Assembly: GCA_021292105.1 (NCBI GenBank)
Contig: CM037862.1
Coordinates: 1,434,501-1,498,500, forward strand
DNA: 64,000 nt
DNA from: Anadara kagoshimensis
Lineage: Eukaryota > Mollusca > Bivalvia > Arcoida > Arcidae
Direction: 5' to 3'
Every line of letters begins with the position of its first letter. The stretch's first letter is position 1. Below, in pieces: positions 35,601 to 41,935 of the stretch. Both the position numbers and the translations under genes were made by a program. The notes beneath the pieces were generated by a model, which was not told the DNA's origin, did not search any database, and was given only the letters and a program-made list of their open reading frames with translations.

Positions 35601-36858
35601 AAAAATAGATAAGATTTATTGACAGTTAAATAAATTTAAGTCATAATAAGCAACTCATATAGCGTCTTGGCCCATTACTGTTCAAAAATAACATACGCTA
35701 ATGACGATTTGCCTAACCGGGTCCTGTATCACAGCTCCAGATAAATGTCTATTAGATAAGTACATGTGCATTTCATAAAAAAACGACTACAACTTTTTGA
35801 TCACAAGTTATTCGTTTCTCGGTCACACTCGGTAGACGGGTTTCCAATCAGGTTTCGTTAGCTCAGCGTTAATCTTTCAACAGACCTTTGCTTGCTATAG
35901 TTGGGTCACTAATTTCACTAATTATTTCGGAAACGTAGAAAAAAACAACACTTTACCACTACACAGTAAAATATTCAAACACAAGCATATCGCGATCGGT
36001 CCACGTCCTAATCACAATGACAAAACTAAACACATGTCCTAATCACAATAACAAAAGTCAAACACAAACATACCAATCACAATCCAACAACTTAACAAAT
36101 ATGTAACGGTCCATGTCCTAATCACAATGAAAAATGTCAAATACAACGTATCGGACTTAGATTTGTTTGTCAAATTGTTTACTTTGAAATGCATTTACAT
36201 TTCACTGCGACCGACGATGCATAACTCAAATAAGACAATTGGTGGTTCTTATCTCTCAGCCATATTAATTGCAGAATCTTCCAATTTTATTTGTTTGTTT
36301 TTAGTTATATACATACCCTACCCCCCTCCCCCCACGAAATTGTCTAATTAAAGTCTTTATAGAGGAACTATAATATATGCATGTCGATTTGTTCAAAGCT
36401 TTGTTGATCAACAAGAAAATTATAATGTCGATACCACATGATCAGGTGTAACGAACAAAATAGTATCTCTCCGTTAATAAGATGAATATTTTACTTATAT
36501 CGATGCGCCACCAGCTTAAAGTGAAGTGAGAGAATTTTTGATCTATGCAGTGCTCTCAATGTAATGGAGGAGTTCTGTGACGTGCCACGCCTGCCGCGAT
36601 CGCCACAAGGGACGTCGGTTTTTAAGATTTATTCTATATTGACAAGAAAAAAACCCACTTTCAGGTTGTGCGCATGTTACAACCATTTGTCTATTAAATA
36701 ATTATTAGCGCCTCAACTATTTTATTGAATTAGGCATCAGTTGTATCTACAGATTCTGAATGCTGTATTTTATCATGATAAGAGAATGAACATAATCAAT
36801 AAGATATACTTACCAATGTGAAGAAACAAAGAAGAAATAAAAATACTAATCGAGTCAT
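4852..36858 (-). CDS. Gene 1: giant membrane-anchored DSL/EGF Notch-ligand-like protein
   Basis: Host gene of ten coding exons: 36858-36814, 34252-34107, 26540-26420, 23145-22985, 21270-21152, 19369-12370, 12052-11902, 10605-10449, 6524-6430 and 4996-4852. All introns are GT-AG and all phases agree once four 1-nt indels in exon 6 are allowed for, giving about 2713 residues. Order: signal peptide; MNNL/C2-like region with the CC...C...C pattern (exons 2-4); DSL-like domain (exon 5 into exon 6); about 56 EGF-like repeats; Ser/Thr-rich region; conserved unidentified module (exons 7-8); one TM helix; 47-residue tail. DSL, EGF and MNNL domains are known from Delta, Serrate and Jagged, which sit on the cell surface and activate Notch on neighbouring cells. 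Known ligands have far fewer EGFs (about 8 in Delta, 16 in Jagged), so a signalling role is inferred; an adhesive or matrix role is possible. Confidence 0.8.
6010..6290 (-). repeat. High-copy repeat, minus-strand copy
   Basis: Reverse-complement copy of the family described at 59645 (ataggcgtcatcac, gttgtagctagta, caggaggt, gtgatttggatatgaattgg). Confidence 0.7.
6308..6380. mobile_element. Hairpin MITE, copy A (intron 9 of gene 1)
   Basis: Perfect inverted ends gtcatgtgctgattt (6308-6322) and aaatcagcacatgac (6366-6380) around an AT-rich centre of about 43 bp. A related copy lies at 21372-21440. Confidence 0.6.
6430..6524 (-). CDS. Gene 1 exon 9: transmembrane segment
   Basis: Exon bounded by tatttcag and gtaagtct. 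It encodes WISTNWQMITG followed by the hydrophobic run VCVAVVAVIVLLAVG and KCYIT. This is a single type I transmembrane helix followed by positive charge, consistent with an extracellular EGF region and an inside tail. It joins exon 8 in phase 0 and exon 10 in phase 2. Confidence 0.8.
7277..7312. repeat. (TTA)n microsatellite
   Basis: Trinucleotide run within the TTAA-flanked element. Confidence 0.9.
7587..7620. repeat. (AAAT)n microsatellite
   Basis: Tetranucleotide run of AAAT/ATAA inside the TTAA-flanked element. Confidence 0.85.
7765..8045 (-). repeat. tRNA-like dimer (SINE-type), minus strand
   Basis: Two tRNA-like modules in the same orientation, at about 8042-7970 and 7845-7771 read on the minus strand. 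Each has an A-box-like TAGCTCAATCGGTAGA or CCAATCGGTAGAGCG and a B-box-like GGTTCGAG or GGCTCGAG. The second has a perfect T-stem (ccggg/cccgg) but no paired acceptor stem, so neither is a functional tRNA gene. Most likely a tRNA-derived SINE or a related composite. Confidence 0.6.
10089..10212. repeat. (AT)n arrays with duplicated spacer
   Basis: Two AT dinucleotide runs (about 10089-10158 and 10186-10211). Each is followed by the same sequence, aaggagttaccatcaaacat, so the run and its right flank were duplicated together. Confidence 0.9.
10255..10400 (-). repeat. High-copy repeat, minus-strand fragment
   Basis: Partial reverse-complement copy of the family described at 59645, in intron 8 just downstream of exon 8 (ggtgcttaccggagcaccc, gggattgtgatttggaca). 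Confidence 0.75.
10449..10605 (-). CDS. Gene 1 exon 8: second half of conserved pre-membrane module
   Basis: Bounded by aatttcag and gttggtga. Encodes KQTTTVDFKVKCDKTYSSKT and onward to KSIKDE. It aligns with the last exon of gene 2 (VLSFGVSCKAVYISPS...), including one cysteine. I do not recognise the fold; the position next to the membrane would suit a SEA-like or other autonomously folded module, but that is speculation. Confidence 0.75.
11030..11325 (-). repeat. High-copy repeat, minus-strand copy
   Basis: Well-preserved reverse-complement copy of the family described at 59645, in intron 7 of gene 1 (ccctcaaaatgttttatgg, catgagcacccggcctcac, ggattgtgatttggacat). Confidence 0.8.
11514..11750 (+). 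mobile_element. tRNA-derived SINE, truncated copy
   Basis: Begins ccactacggtagctcaatta, a tRNA A-box. The usual B-box segment is deleted, and it continues with the family body (gatgccctgtgtcac, ctgcacattgccc) and ends with a degenerate tail (cattcttgacaggggtggtaa). Compare the fuller copies at 38696 and 41586. Confidence 0.75.
11902..12052 (-). CDS. Gene 1 exon 7: first half of conserved pre-membrane module
   Basis: Acceptor ttcatttcag, donor gtaagtac. Encodes VNTNAVSLTFQGNLKDEQ and onward to NVSISNKAMDSK. It aligns with gene 2 exon 48979-48823 (NKTEAVRLVVKNGFSLSDF...), so the module predates the duplication. Confidence 0.75.
12300..12345. repeat. (CT)n microsatellite beside gene 1 exon 6 donor
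   Basis: CT run beginning about 25 bp inside intron 6. The exon 6 donor (CAG|gtacgt) is intact. Confidence 0.9.
12370..19369 (-). CDS. Gene 1 exon 6: giant exon with about 56 EGF-like repeats
   Basis: A 7.0-kb exon from acceptor ttcttgtag to donor gtacgtca. It starts by finishing the DSL-like domain (GYHGSQC), then encodes about 15 EGFs of the type NYC..NPC..G.C, about 41 mostly calcium-binding EGFs (D-I-N/D-E-C) and a Ser/Thr-rich segment with TDHVTTQTDRVTT-like tandem octapeptides (about 12760-12880). Many repeats carry motifs known for Notch-type glycosylation: C-x4-S/T-C (O-fucose), CASNPC/CSSSPC (O-glucose) and CSTGFTGTHC-like (O-GlcNAc). The reading frame is broken by four single-base indels, near 18243-18245 (extra base in a C run), 17942-17945, 17908-17911 and 16673-16675 (one base short each). 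Their sum restores the frame required by the flanking intron phases. Confidence 0.8.
14330..14750 (-). repeat. 117-bp tandem EGF repeats in gene 1
   Basis: Three to four near-identical single-EGF units (IRSGICQNGGTCNNTYGSYH type), with 'ccacttctgatacattcatt' recurring every 117 bp from about 14410. A second, independent local amplification in exon 6. Confidence 0.85.
15121..16255 (-). repeat. 465-bp higher-order repeat of four EGFs in gene 1
   Basis: The same landmark (gtttgtacaatgaccgtgat) recurs at 15191, 15656 and 16121, exactly 465 bp or 155 codons apart, which is four EGF repeats. Copies are nearly identical in DNA, including third positions, so they arose or were homogenised recently. 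Gene 2 has one such block only (about 53230-53660). Confidence 0.85.
19865..20140 (+). repeat. High-copy repeat copy in intron 5
   Basis: Good plus-strand copy of the family described at 59645 (actaatccatgtccgaatca, gctctggaagggtaagcacc, cccgcaacgtgtgtaatca). Confidence 0.8.
21062..21124 (+). mobile_element. SINE tail fragment
   Basis: Only the 3' tail of the tRNA-derived SINE remains: cgtctcgatataagtgaaat, then attcttgactgggacgttaa and a tract of 'actcactt'. It lies directly downstream of gene 1 exon 5. Confidence 0.75.
21152..21270 (-). CDS. Gene 1 exon 5: DSL-like domain
   Basis: Acceptor ttttacag, donor gtttgtac. Encodes RIEYKVYC followed by five more cysteines, the last in exon 6. Cysteine spacing is 8-3-6-7-8 (C..C..C..C..C..C), against 8-3-11-7-8 for a canonical DSL domain as I know it. 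GPHC, and the glycine before the last cysteine pair, are kept. The shortened loop lacks the G-H-Y segment of Delta/Jagged, so Notch-binding properties may differ. Confidence 0.75.
21372..21440. mobile_element. Hairpin MITE, copy B (intron 4 of gene 1)
   Basis: Diverged relative of the element at 6308: gatgtgctgattttg at the left and a complement of it (aaaattagcacatgac) at the right. Confidence 0.55.
21830..21975 (+). repeat. High-copy repeat, distal half
   Basis: Partial plus-strand copy of the family described at 59645 (gggacgtcaaatatatagag, tgtgatgacggccataaaac, gataagcctaggcttgcaat). Confidence 0.75.
22985..23145 (-). CDS. Gene 1 exon 4: C-terminal part of MNNL/C2-like region
   Basis: Acceptor cttttag, donor gtaggtta. 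Encodes DQYVLDFKIYDKYGHGDLIL and onward to FQSNLGIK. It aligns with gene 2 exon 56555-56401 (EFYHFDLMIHNSHGGLIL), and the 'F.L.I..' strand matches the 'FSLIIEAWH' region of Notch-ligand N-termini. Its acceptor is the seed of the minisatellite that follows it on the plus strand. Confidence 0.75.
23138..25695. repeat. 71-72-bp minisatellite, about 35 copies, seeded at an exon edge
   Basis: Head-to-tail array of a unit 'tactgatcctacaagataat...caaacttcagctaaagtatg'. Period 72 bp (for example 23247 to 23319). The first, most diverged unit (23138-23208) overlaps the first 8 bases and the acceptor of gene 1 exon 4. On the minus strand many units therefore read ttgtag/GATCAGTAC, a copy of the real acceptor cttttag/GATCAGTAC. 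Variants (gattgt versus gatcct, gctaa versus gttaa) are distributed in patches, as in unequal-exchange arrays. Confidence 0.9.
25990..26135 (+). repeat. High-copy repeat fragment
   Basis: Proximal half of the family described at 59645 (caagcataccggtccatgtt, caggtgctccgaaagagtaa, gctagctatatcaaccacgt). Confidence 0.7.
26420..26540 (-). CDS. Gene 1 exon 3: middle of MNNL/C2-like region
   Basis: Acceptor ttttaag, donor gtaagtat. Encodes ASKDNPCVRTPVITQSNNAI and onward to ANWQ. It aligns with gene 2 exon 56964-56835 (TPVITRDNDAILGADLSN...). The segment NPFAIEVANW resembles the 'NPI..F.F.WPG' strand of Notch-ligand N-termini. Confidence 0.75.
26575..26622. repeat. (AAAT)n microsatellite
   Basis: Perfect AAAT run just upstream of the exon 3 acceptor of gene 1 (on the minus strand, TTTA repeats in the intron end). 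Confidence 0.9.
26764..27409. mobile_element. 646-bp foldback element
   Basis: The ends are exact complements over at least 36 bp (acactagaagggggttttac... and its reverse complement ending at 27409). Nearly the whole element is two inverted arms built from degenerate 20-bp subrepeats of the form tccggaataat-n-gacaaaa, meeting in an AT-rich centre near 27085. No coding capacity. It could form a hairpin of about 300 bp per arm in the gene 1 transcript (intron 2). Family unknown. Confidence 0.75.
28022..28032. other. LINE target-site duplication, left copy
   Basis: aaggttatcca, identical to 32522-32532. Removing 28033-32532 rejoins the mariner frame as ...GSVYKVI-HEHLWMSKVSVR, as expected for a mariner transposase. 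Confidence 0.85.
28517..31450 (+). CDS. LINE ORF2: endonuclease and reverse transcriptase
   Basis: 977 residues. Residues 1-230 are an APE-type endonuclease: FSMNCRGLGD, CLQDTH (the usual Glu of LQETH is Asp), ICGDWN, RLDFFLVS and TDHSGI. Residues about 500-770 are the reverse transcriptase: LPKGDKPREYLKNWRPI, LIDFEKAFDS, RGCRQGDPISPYIF and the catalytic ILQYADDTTI. This is the L1/Tx1 layout. The frame ends at TGA (31448-31450), just before the C-terminal part that continues in another frame, so the copy carries a stop and a frame change near 31450-31470. Start ATG at 28517 gives MAINIFSMNCRG, a normal beginning for such ORFs. Confidence 0.9.
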   Translation: MAINIFSMNCRGLGDLSKRRDVLNYIRKKEFSIYCLQDTHLTEKDKNFLSTLWGYKTLMSPGRSDSRGVCILFNNNFEFEILSTKHDINGNYIILEILIENKISITLASIYGPNRDCPKFYSELKSCINNLNSEFTIICGDWNLIIDQEKDSLNYKNVNNRKARDEVLALKNDLNLVDPWRVYNPFSKKYTWNRKNPLKKARLDFFLVSQELLSCVNKTEILPGYRTDHSGILLTLQISSFKKGKGFWKFNNSLLKDSEYVKKVKKIIQETIVEYAATPYSKDDLNKIPNENIHLTINDQLFFEMILLKIRSMTIPHSINKKIYREKRELEIETEIKTLHEILNNVIDDEIEEKLEKLNKELEEIRQYYMNGLLLRSNCNWIENGEKPSNYFLSLEKRNFINKTISKIINSHGNVITDQDSILKETANFYKTLFTSRDNELTQIDINELFMDENVPKLSNTESEQLEGKITKPELINVLKLLKNNKTPGSDGFTAEFYKFFWIDLSDFLLRSLNYGFEQGFLSQTQRQGLITLLPKGDKPREYLKNWRPITLLNVSYKLLSACIAQRIKKVLDYLIHDNQKGFMSGRFIGENTRIIYDLLHYTEQNNIPGMIVLIDFEKAFDSVSWSFIDQVLQFFNFGNDIRKWFKVLNSETNTCIIQNGISSQHFRITRGCRQGDPISPYIFLLCVEILGMMIRKEKNIKGIAIGNKEIKILQYADDTTITLDGSEQSLRLTLNLLDQFAKYSGLKPNIEKTCCIWIGANKLCKEKICMDLPLCWSDSYFTTLGIHYSTNLEEMIDLNFKEKIAKLSKSIESWSKRNISTLGKIIVVKSILIPKLTHLFISLPSPSQHIMKTLEQMLYKFIWGSKIDRVSRQKMVQSYRNGGCKMIHLNAFIKSLKLTWFRRLLKTNCTAWKDILLENNFKESCFHFGSVYFKLLMQNCGNIFWKEMYGILQEFMNIVSKSCGNNFMSQQYKYSY
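31471..32184 (+). pseudogene. LINE ORF2 C-terminal part with zinc knuckle
   Basis: 237 codons in a different frame from the main ORF. It contains QFRIIHRIIVTNQYLF and LCTFCHTLPETVIHLYWECD, the Cx2C...Hx4-5C zinc knuckle found at the C-terminus of L1/Tx1 reverse transcriptases. Continuous with ORF2 in an intact element; separated here by the break just upstream. Confidence 0.85.
32522..32532. other. LINE target-site duplication, right copy
   Basis: aaggttatcca directly after the poly(A) tail, matching 28022-28032. Mariner sequence resumes here. Confidence 0.85.
32582..33457 (+). pseudogene. Second mariner transposase segment (C-terminal catalytic part)
   Basis: Starts with a second copy of 'tgtacggtgacagtggtcct', already present at about 27807. 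It runs through the HTH region to the catalytic core, with the Asp residues of TGDE, LLHDNA and SPDLAPSDY (D,D34D). A 162-codon stretch (32969-33457) stays open across the core; the rest has stops and shifts. The repeat of the N-terminal part means either an internal duplication or nesting of two copies. Confidence 0.8.
33830..34085 (-). repeat. High-copy repeat, minus-strand copy
   Basis: Reverse-complement copy of the family described at 59645 in intron 2 of gene 1, ending about 20 bp from exon 2 (gttatatgaccgttatcgc, gcgggtgtagcaagcaaaac, ctgggattgtgatttttgac). Confidence 0.7.
34107..34252 (-). CDS. Gene 1 exon 2: start of MNNL/C2-like region
   Basis: Acceptor ttattttag, donor gtatgtat. 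Encodes VKGNVIVFVHLDHYENPNNK, then GQCCQG, TCTSTC and YVEVCIK. The pattern G-x-hydrophobic...N...G-x-C-C...C...C...V-C-hydrophobic-K is the signature of the Notch-ligand N-terminal (MNNL) domain, as in Delta's NRNCCRG...FRVCLKHYQ. This exon is the strongest single reason to call the gene a Notch-ligand relative. Phase 0 in, phase 2 out. Confidence 0.75.
34310..34560 (-). repeat. High-copy repeat, minus-strand copy
   Basis: Reverse-complement copy of the family described at 59645 in intron 1 of gene 1 (ttttatggctgtcatcacaa, aactggaggtgcttaccctt, caagagcacccgacc). Confidence 0.75.
34935..34980 (+). ncRNA. Solitary hammerhead ribozyme, copy 4 (intron 1 of gene 1, antisense)
   Basis: Same 46-nt fold as the array copies: agcacca (34935-34941) with tagtgct (34974-34980), CTGATGA, stem II ggaat/attcc, GAAA, and stem III acggacgt with a mismatch in its self-complementary centre. 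GTC ends at 34973. Upstream sequence from about 34880 (ttcaacatcttcaaaataat) and downstream 'ctggtataatatg' match the array units, so this is a part-copy of the same element. Confidence 0.8.
35385..35545 (-). repeat. High-copy repeat, minus-strand fragment
   Basis: Partial reverse-complement copy of the family described at 59645 (gggaggtgcttgcctttctg, gattgtgattcagacatgga). A cluster of short tandem fragments of the family start follows at about 35990-36125. Confidence 0.7.
36490..36645 (-). mobile_element. tRNA-derived SINE, 3' fragment, minus strand
   Basis: Reverse-complement body and tail of the SINE family seen at 39770: acttatatcgatgcgccacc, gtaatggaggagttctgtga, gggacgtcggtttttaagat. 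The tRNA-like head is missing. Confidence 0.65.
36814..36858 (-). CDS. Gene 1 exon 1: signal peptide
   Basis: ATG at 36858-36856, preceded by a purine-rich leader. It encodes MTRLVFLFLLCFFTL and then a consensus donor gtaagtat. This is a short, strongly hydrophobic secretion signal ending in phase 0, which fits the phase-0 start of exon 2. No other start lies between this exon and exon 2. The promoter was not identified. Confidence 0.7.
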
Positions 36859-38695
36859 TTTCTTCCTTTTGTTGAAATATTTCCTATACTTGACCTAACA
36901 TCATCACAAATGATACAAATGTTATACGTACAACCAAAATAAACACTAGCTGTGCACTTTGATATGATAATGTCGGTTGTAACAAAGCGGGTTAAAAGGT
37001 GATAAATAGTTTGATAATAAGAGTCGGGTAGATTAATATGCAGTTATGTATAGTATGTCTCATAATTAATTATGAAAAACCCATTCATAATTTGAATTTT
37101 TTCATAACAATTATATTTCAATTAACAAGGCAAATTTTTTTAATGACAGAAATATCAAATAATTTATACTTTGCAAGCCCCTCATTTTTAGAAAAAGGCG
37201 CCTTAATCTGACAGAGGTCAGTTTCTTAAAATATTCTAGGAGTCCCAATGCTATGTCATGTGTGAAGTCCAAAAATAATAAATCTATATCTGTTTTACAT
37301 GATGATGTCATAAACAGTCTAATCCGGTTTAGTTTTGGACTATAATTCAATAGGTCAAAAATGCCCCAATGTTGAAACTCAACCGCCTAAAATAGCTACA
37401 TTATGACAACATGGGACTCCAAAAAACCTAGCAATGCGAGTTTTTATACACAAATTCAATCTTTTAATTTCATCCAGTTTGCTACAATTTCTTTTTTTTT
37501 TCTAGTCAAATGACAAATTTATAACCGGGTTAATAAGAATACAGTCATTTAACATCTCTGTCATAGTCGGTAGATTGGCATATCATTATGTACCAGTTCC
37601 GGAAATAAATCCTCAGCATTTTTTCTGACAATAAATACCATGCAAAGTAAGCATCGACATGCCGTTTAGCGCAATCTACAGGGAGATATAACACTACAGT
37701 ACAAGCCTGTTGGATGTTTAACACTTAAGATAACAAATTATTGCCCAATCGTCAGCTAAATTTGGTCTCTCGTTAGCGTTATTAGGGTAGATTTTCGGCA
37801 GGTGCTATCTTTCTCTCAGCTGATTTTCGACCATTGTCTCTCTATATCTCGACAACCTAGCTTCTACATTTTTCGTCAGCTCAGTGTTAAAGTTTTGTTC
37901 CAATGTATGGAGTAATAAAGTTAGTGTTTTAACCCCAGTCAAGCTTTTACACTTTAACCGCCGAGGTCGTGAGTTCAGGAATGGTGTGGGAAACCGGAGT
38001 ATCGTAGAAAACAACCGATCTTCGAGAGGGAAACAGACAAACCTTCTCATACTATAGCTAGGATCTGTCTGGAGTTAAATTTGAACCAAGGCTGCGAAAA
38101 GCGTTTTGATCTGTAACGGCGCGTTTTACACCACTCGGCCACTGAGAGTCGACATCTCGATGAATTGTGGGTCTTAATTTAAAAAAATGTGTCTAACATA
38201 CAGGTACAAGTTGATCTGTGGTTTAGTTGTTTAGATGTTCAATCAAAACAAAGAGTGGGTTATTACAACGTATTTCCTCTTTCAGTAAAAAACCCCTACC
38301 AATAATTAAGAGGTTTTCATTAATCGACATTGATTAACATTACTACAGTTTGGTGGTAGACTGTTTGCTTAGTAAGTGGTCAATTTTTCCTTCAATGTGT
38401 AAAAAAGTTCCTTAATTCGTGATTTGGTCTAATGATATACATGCATATCAAAATATCCTCCAACGCACTTAAATAGATAAATTGTTACGGTGGCTGATTA
38501 GTGCCATTTCGCTTTTTCGTCTTCAAAATGCCAAAACAAAAATAAATCCCACGACGTGTGCATGTGAATGTCGTGTTTGCACAGAACGATGTATTCCAAG
38601 TCCACACGCAATGTCCTACTCGTCCGCGTAAAAGTTTTACGAGCGCAAGCGTATATTTTTTATTTTTTCTGCTTCGCCTCATTTAACAATCGTGA

Positions 38696-39045
38696 ACCAC
38701 TGCGGTAGCTCAGTTGGTAGAGTGCTCGCTCCGTAAGTGGGAGATTGTGGGTTCGAGCCTAGCCCGGGTCTGACCCAAGACTTGAAAGTGGGTAGTGACT
38801 GTTCTTTCACCAAGCACTCGGCATTACGAAATGAAAGTCACGGTTCTTTCGGATGGGAACTTAAAAAATAAACGAGGTCCCGTGTCACGGTGGGCTTGGC
38901 ACGCTAAAGAGCCCTGCTGTATAATGCCATAAGCGCAACGCATAGGCGAAATTTCTGCACCTTCGTCTATAGCTGGCTACGTCTCGATATAAGTGAAATA
39001 TTCTTAACTGGGATGTAAAACAACATTCCTCAACTCAACTCATTC
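38696..39045 (+). mobile_element. tRNA-derived SINE, near full length
   Basis: tRNA-like head with A-box (ggtagctcagttggtagagtg) and B-box (gggttcgagcc). Then a conserved body (tgactgttctttcaccaagc, cgaggtcccgtgtcac), and the tail cgtctcgatataagtgaaat followed by attcttaactgggatg. I associate this tail with bivalve SINEs. Best copy of the family in the window; others at 11514, 41586 and 21062. Confidence 0.85.
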
Positions 39046-39071
39046 AACTATCGTATAAAACCAAGGAATGA

Positions 39072-39450
39072 GGGCGCGGTGGCCTAATGGATAAGACGTC
39101 AGTCTTCAAATCCAGGGTCTCTCACCGCTATGAGTTCGAGTCCCGCTCGGACCACATGTGGGAAAGTGAATTTTCCTTGCCGTTGGCCTTTACTGATTCA
39201 CCTGGTATCAGTATAATGGACTGGGGGAGTGGTACGCTTGTCTGCGGCGTACTGATTTGTGAGCTAGCACGGTAAAGTCGCCCTTAGTGTGCGCTAGTAC
39301 AAGGCAGACCATACAACACACTCGCACTTCACATGCATACACAAAATTGCTCATAGATTAATCCATAGAGACTAATTAAATAGTTTTCGTCGCGAATAGC
39401 TGAAAAATTGCTGATGCAACGTTAAGCAACATTTAACCAACCAAAACCAG
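39072..39450 (+). mobile_element. Second tRNA-derived SINE family
   Basis: Head gcgcggtggcctaatggata with an A-box like that of tRNA-Arg, B-box gagttcgagtcccgctcg, and a different body and tail (gtcgcgaatagctgaaaaat, tgctgatgcaacgttaagca). It begins about 27 bp after the first SINE ends, with the same orientation. Confidence 0.8.
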
Positions 39451-39769
39451 GTAATGATTTATCGGATTTGAGTACAAGTCATCGTGTTGTAATTAGATGA
39501 CAGACACTTTATTATCTAGATCTGTTGATACATTGATCAACACACGGCATGAAATAAGGTTGACAATTTAGTTTATCAGACGGGTCAGTTATATTGATAG
39601 TATTACAGGTTATAGAGTAATGTAGTGATACGGTGATCGAATATCAGTCTGTATTTCATTAAATCATACAAGGGTGTATAGTAAAACATGACCCAGCTTT
39701 AACGCCAGAAACCTGTATGTTTCATATATCACAATTTACAATGGATTAATTTCTTGATTGAATGGAGTT

Positions 39770-40090
39770 TTACGTCACACTTTTCACTTATATCGAGGTG
39801 TCACCAGCTATAGATGAAGTTGCAGAAATTTTGACCTTTGCAGCGCGCTCAGGGCAATGTGCAGGGGAATGTTCTTTAACATGCCTCACCTAACGTGACA
39901 TGGGACATCGGTTTTTATGGTCTCTTTCGAAGGCTCCTGACTTTCATTTCAAAATGCAAAGTGCTTGGCGCAAAAATATCCTTACATTTTTCAGACCCAA
40001 CATGGGTTCGAACCCACGATCCCCAACATACGAAACGAACAATCTACCATCTAAGTAATGGTAGTGGTATCGTAAAAAGTGAGTTCTATA
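39770..40090 (-). mobile_element. tRNA-derived SINE, minus strand
   Basis: Reverse complement of a SINE: tail first (cacttatatcgaggtgtcac), body (gggacatcggtttttatggt), then the tRNA-like head with B-box gggttcgaacccacgatcc and a degenerate A-box (ctaccatctaagtaatggta). Same body as the fragment at 36490. Confidence 0.75.
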
Positions 40091-40264
40091 TAGAAAATAA
40101 TTGTCTTTTAAGATGGTTTTAGAACGATTTCGATTTTTATTCTATCTTTTACTTTTTCTTATCTGGATTGCCCCAGTATCGATATATATTTGGTTTTTGT
40201 TCGTCATATTATGTGTGGTTACTATTATAAATGACATACAATTTTAATTTCAAATATGCCGGAT

Positions 40265-40420
40265 GTAGCTAGCTAAACAGTAACACATACTACAATCTTA
40301 ACACGAAAGTAAAAACTTAAAACACTCGAACCTCAACCATGGAAGTTAGTCCGGGTCCCGCTTAAGGGTGAGTACTTCCTGTTTATCTAGCTACATATAC
40401 ACCACCCATGTGTGTAATAT
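40265..40420. repeat. High-copy repeat fragment
   Basis: Diverged copy of the family described at 59645 (cctcaaccatggaagttagt, gggtgagtacttcctgttta, caccacccatgtgtgtaat). Confidence 0.6.
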
Positions 40421-41364
40421 GTAATACGGTTATCAACTTCGTTTTAGTTAGCTATACCCTCTATGTGTATTATATATGTTGAAAGGTTGCCGTTTTTATA
40501 ATGACTTGTTTGCTGAAAAATTGTATAAAATTTCAATAATTTTCTTCATCAATTTGTTCCTTCCAAATTGACACAATGATTTATATATCAACTTGTATTT
40601 AATGATGTGATGCCTATTTTGAAAATTTAGCTGTATGAGTTAATTGATTTATGAAGTCGCAAATAAAGGACATAACTTTGTACACTTTGTAAACCAATAC
40701 AATAGTATAGTACTCCTCTTTTTGGAAGTGTCAGGTGTATGATTTTATGAAGACACAAAGTATGGGGATTTCTGAAACACCCTTTACAACAATAAAATGA
40801 CATAGTAACCACCAGCTGGAAAGGCAGTTGTATGTTTCTAATAATTTAATAAAGACACAAAGTTGGGACATATTTTCTAAAATACCCTATAGTTATCACG
40901 GTAATCGTCACTTTAATTAATCAGCTTACATCATATGATTTAAATCAGTAATGTTTGTTTTTGATTATATAATATGACCTCGTTATCCATTCCTAATATC
41001 AACCGGTATGAATTTAAATTTTATTGGCGTTTGTCAGTCCGTCTGTCATACTTTGAACGTCTACCTTTATCCAGGGCCACTTCGATAACCGAGGTATAAA
41101 AATCTAGACCTGTCGTGGAATTTCTGAATTCAATTTATAATACCCCAATATTATTGGGAATGAAATAAATCTTTTGAAACCAAGAACATGGCCTTACCAT
41201 CCAATAACAGCACATTTTCACCATATATATATCCGTTCATAAGTCTTAAATGATCAGTCATTCATCTGATTTTGTTTAATTCTAAAACCGGAAAATGAAT
41301 TTATAACTTACAAGCATGTACTTGTCATATGGCAAAGCAACAAAAGACACGATAAATGAAAAAT

Positions 41365-41580
41365 AGACATACCAATCCATGTCAAAACCACAATCCCAAA
41401 GTAAAGTGAAACTGGCCATTTTAGTAAAAAAAAAAAGTGAAATTTCACTATGGAAGTGAGGTCGGATGCATCGGGAACGTAAGTACCTCCTTTTTAGCTA
41501 GCTACAATCGCCAATTGTGTAATCAACAGTTGCCCTGGATTTATTTGACGTCAAATAGTTCCATGTTACTTTTAGTCTCA
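41365..41580 (+). repeat. High-copy repeat copy, interrupted by a SINE
   Basis: Plus-strand copy of the family described at 59645, proximal part. The SINE at 41586 starts directly after it. Confidence 0.7.
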
Positions 41581-41585
41581 ATTTT

Positions 41586-41935
41586 ATACCACTACGGTAG
41601 CTCAATCGGTAGAGTGCTCGCTCCGTGTGTTGGAGGTCTTTGGTTCGAACTCCGACCCGGTTTGACCAAAACATGAGAAAAGGTAGTAACTGTTCTTTTG
41701 CCAAAAACTTGACATTTAGAAATAAAAATCACGGGGTCCTTCGTAAGAGACCTTAAAAATCGATGTCCTGTGTCAAAGCAGGACTAACATGTAAAAAAAC
41801 ACTCCCTGCACAATGACCTGGTCGCACTGCAAAGGTAAAAAATTCTTGCACTTCGGTTATAGCTATTGACGTCTCGATATAAGTGAAATATCCTTGACCG
41901 GGACTTAAAACCCCATTCAATTAACCAACCGATGA
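41586..41935 (+). mobile_element. tRNA-derived SINE, near full length
   Basis: Head ccactacggtagctcaatcg, B-box tggttcgaactccgacc, body as at 38696 (gtagtaactgttcttttgcc), tail cgtctcgatataagtgaaat followed by atccttgaccgggac. Retains the family's complete order. Confidence 0.85.
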
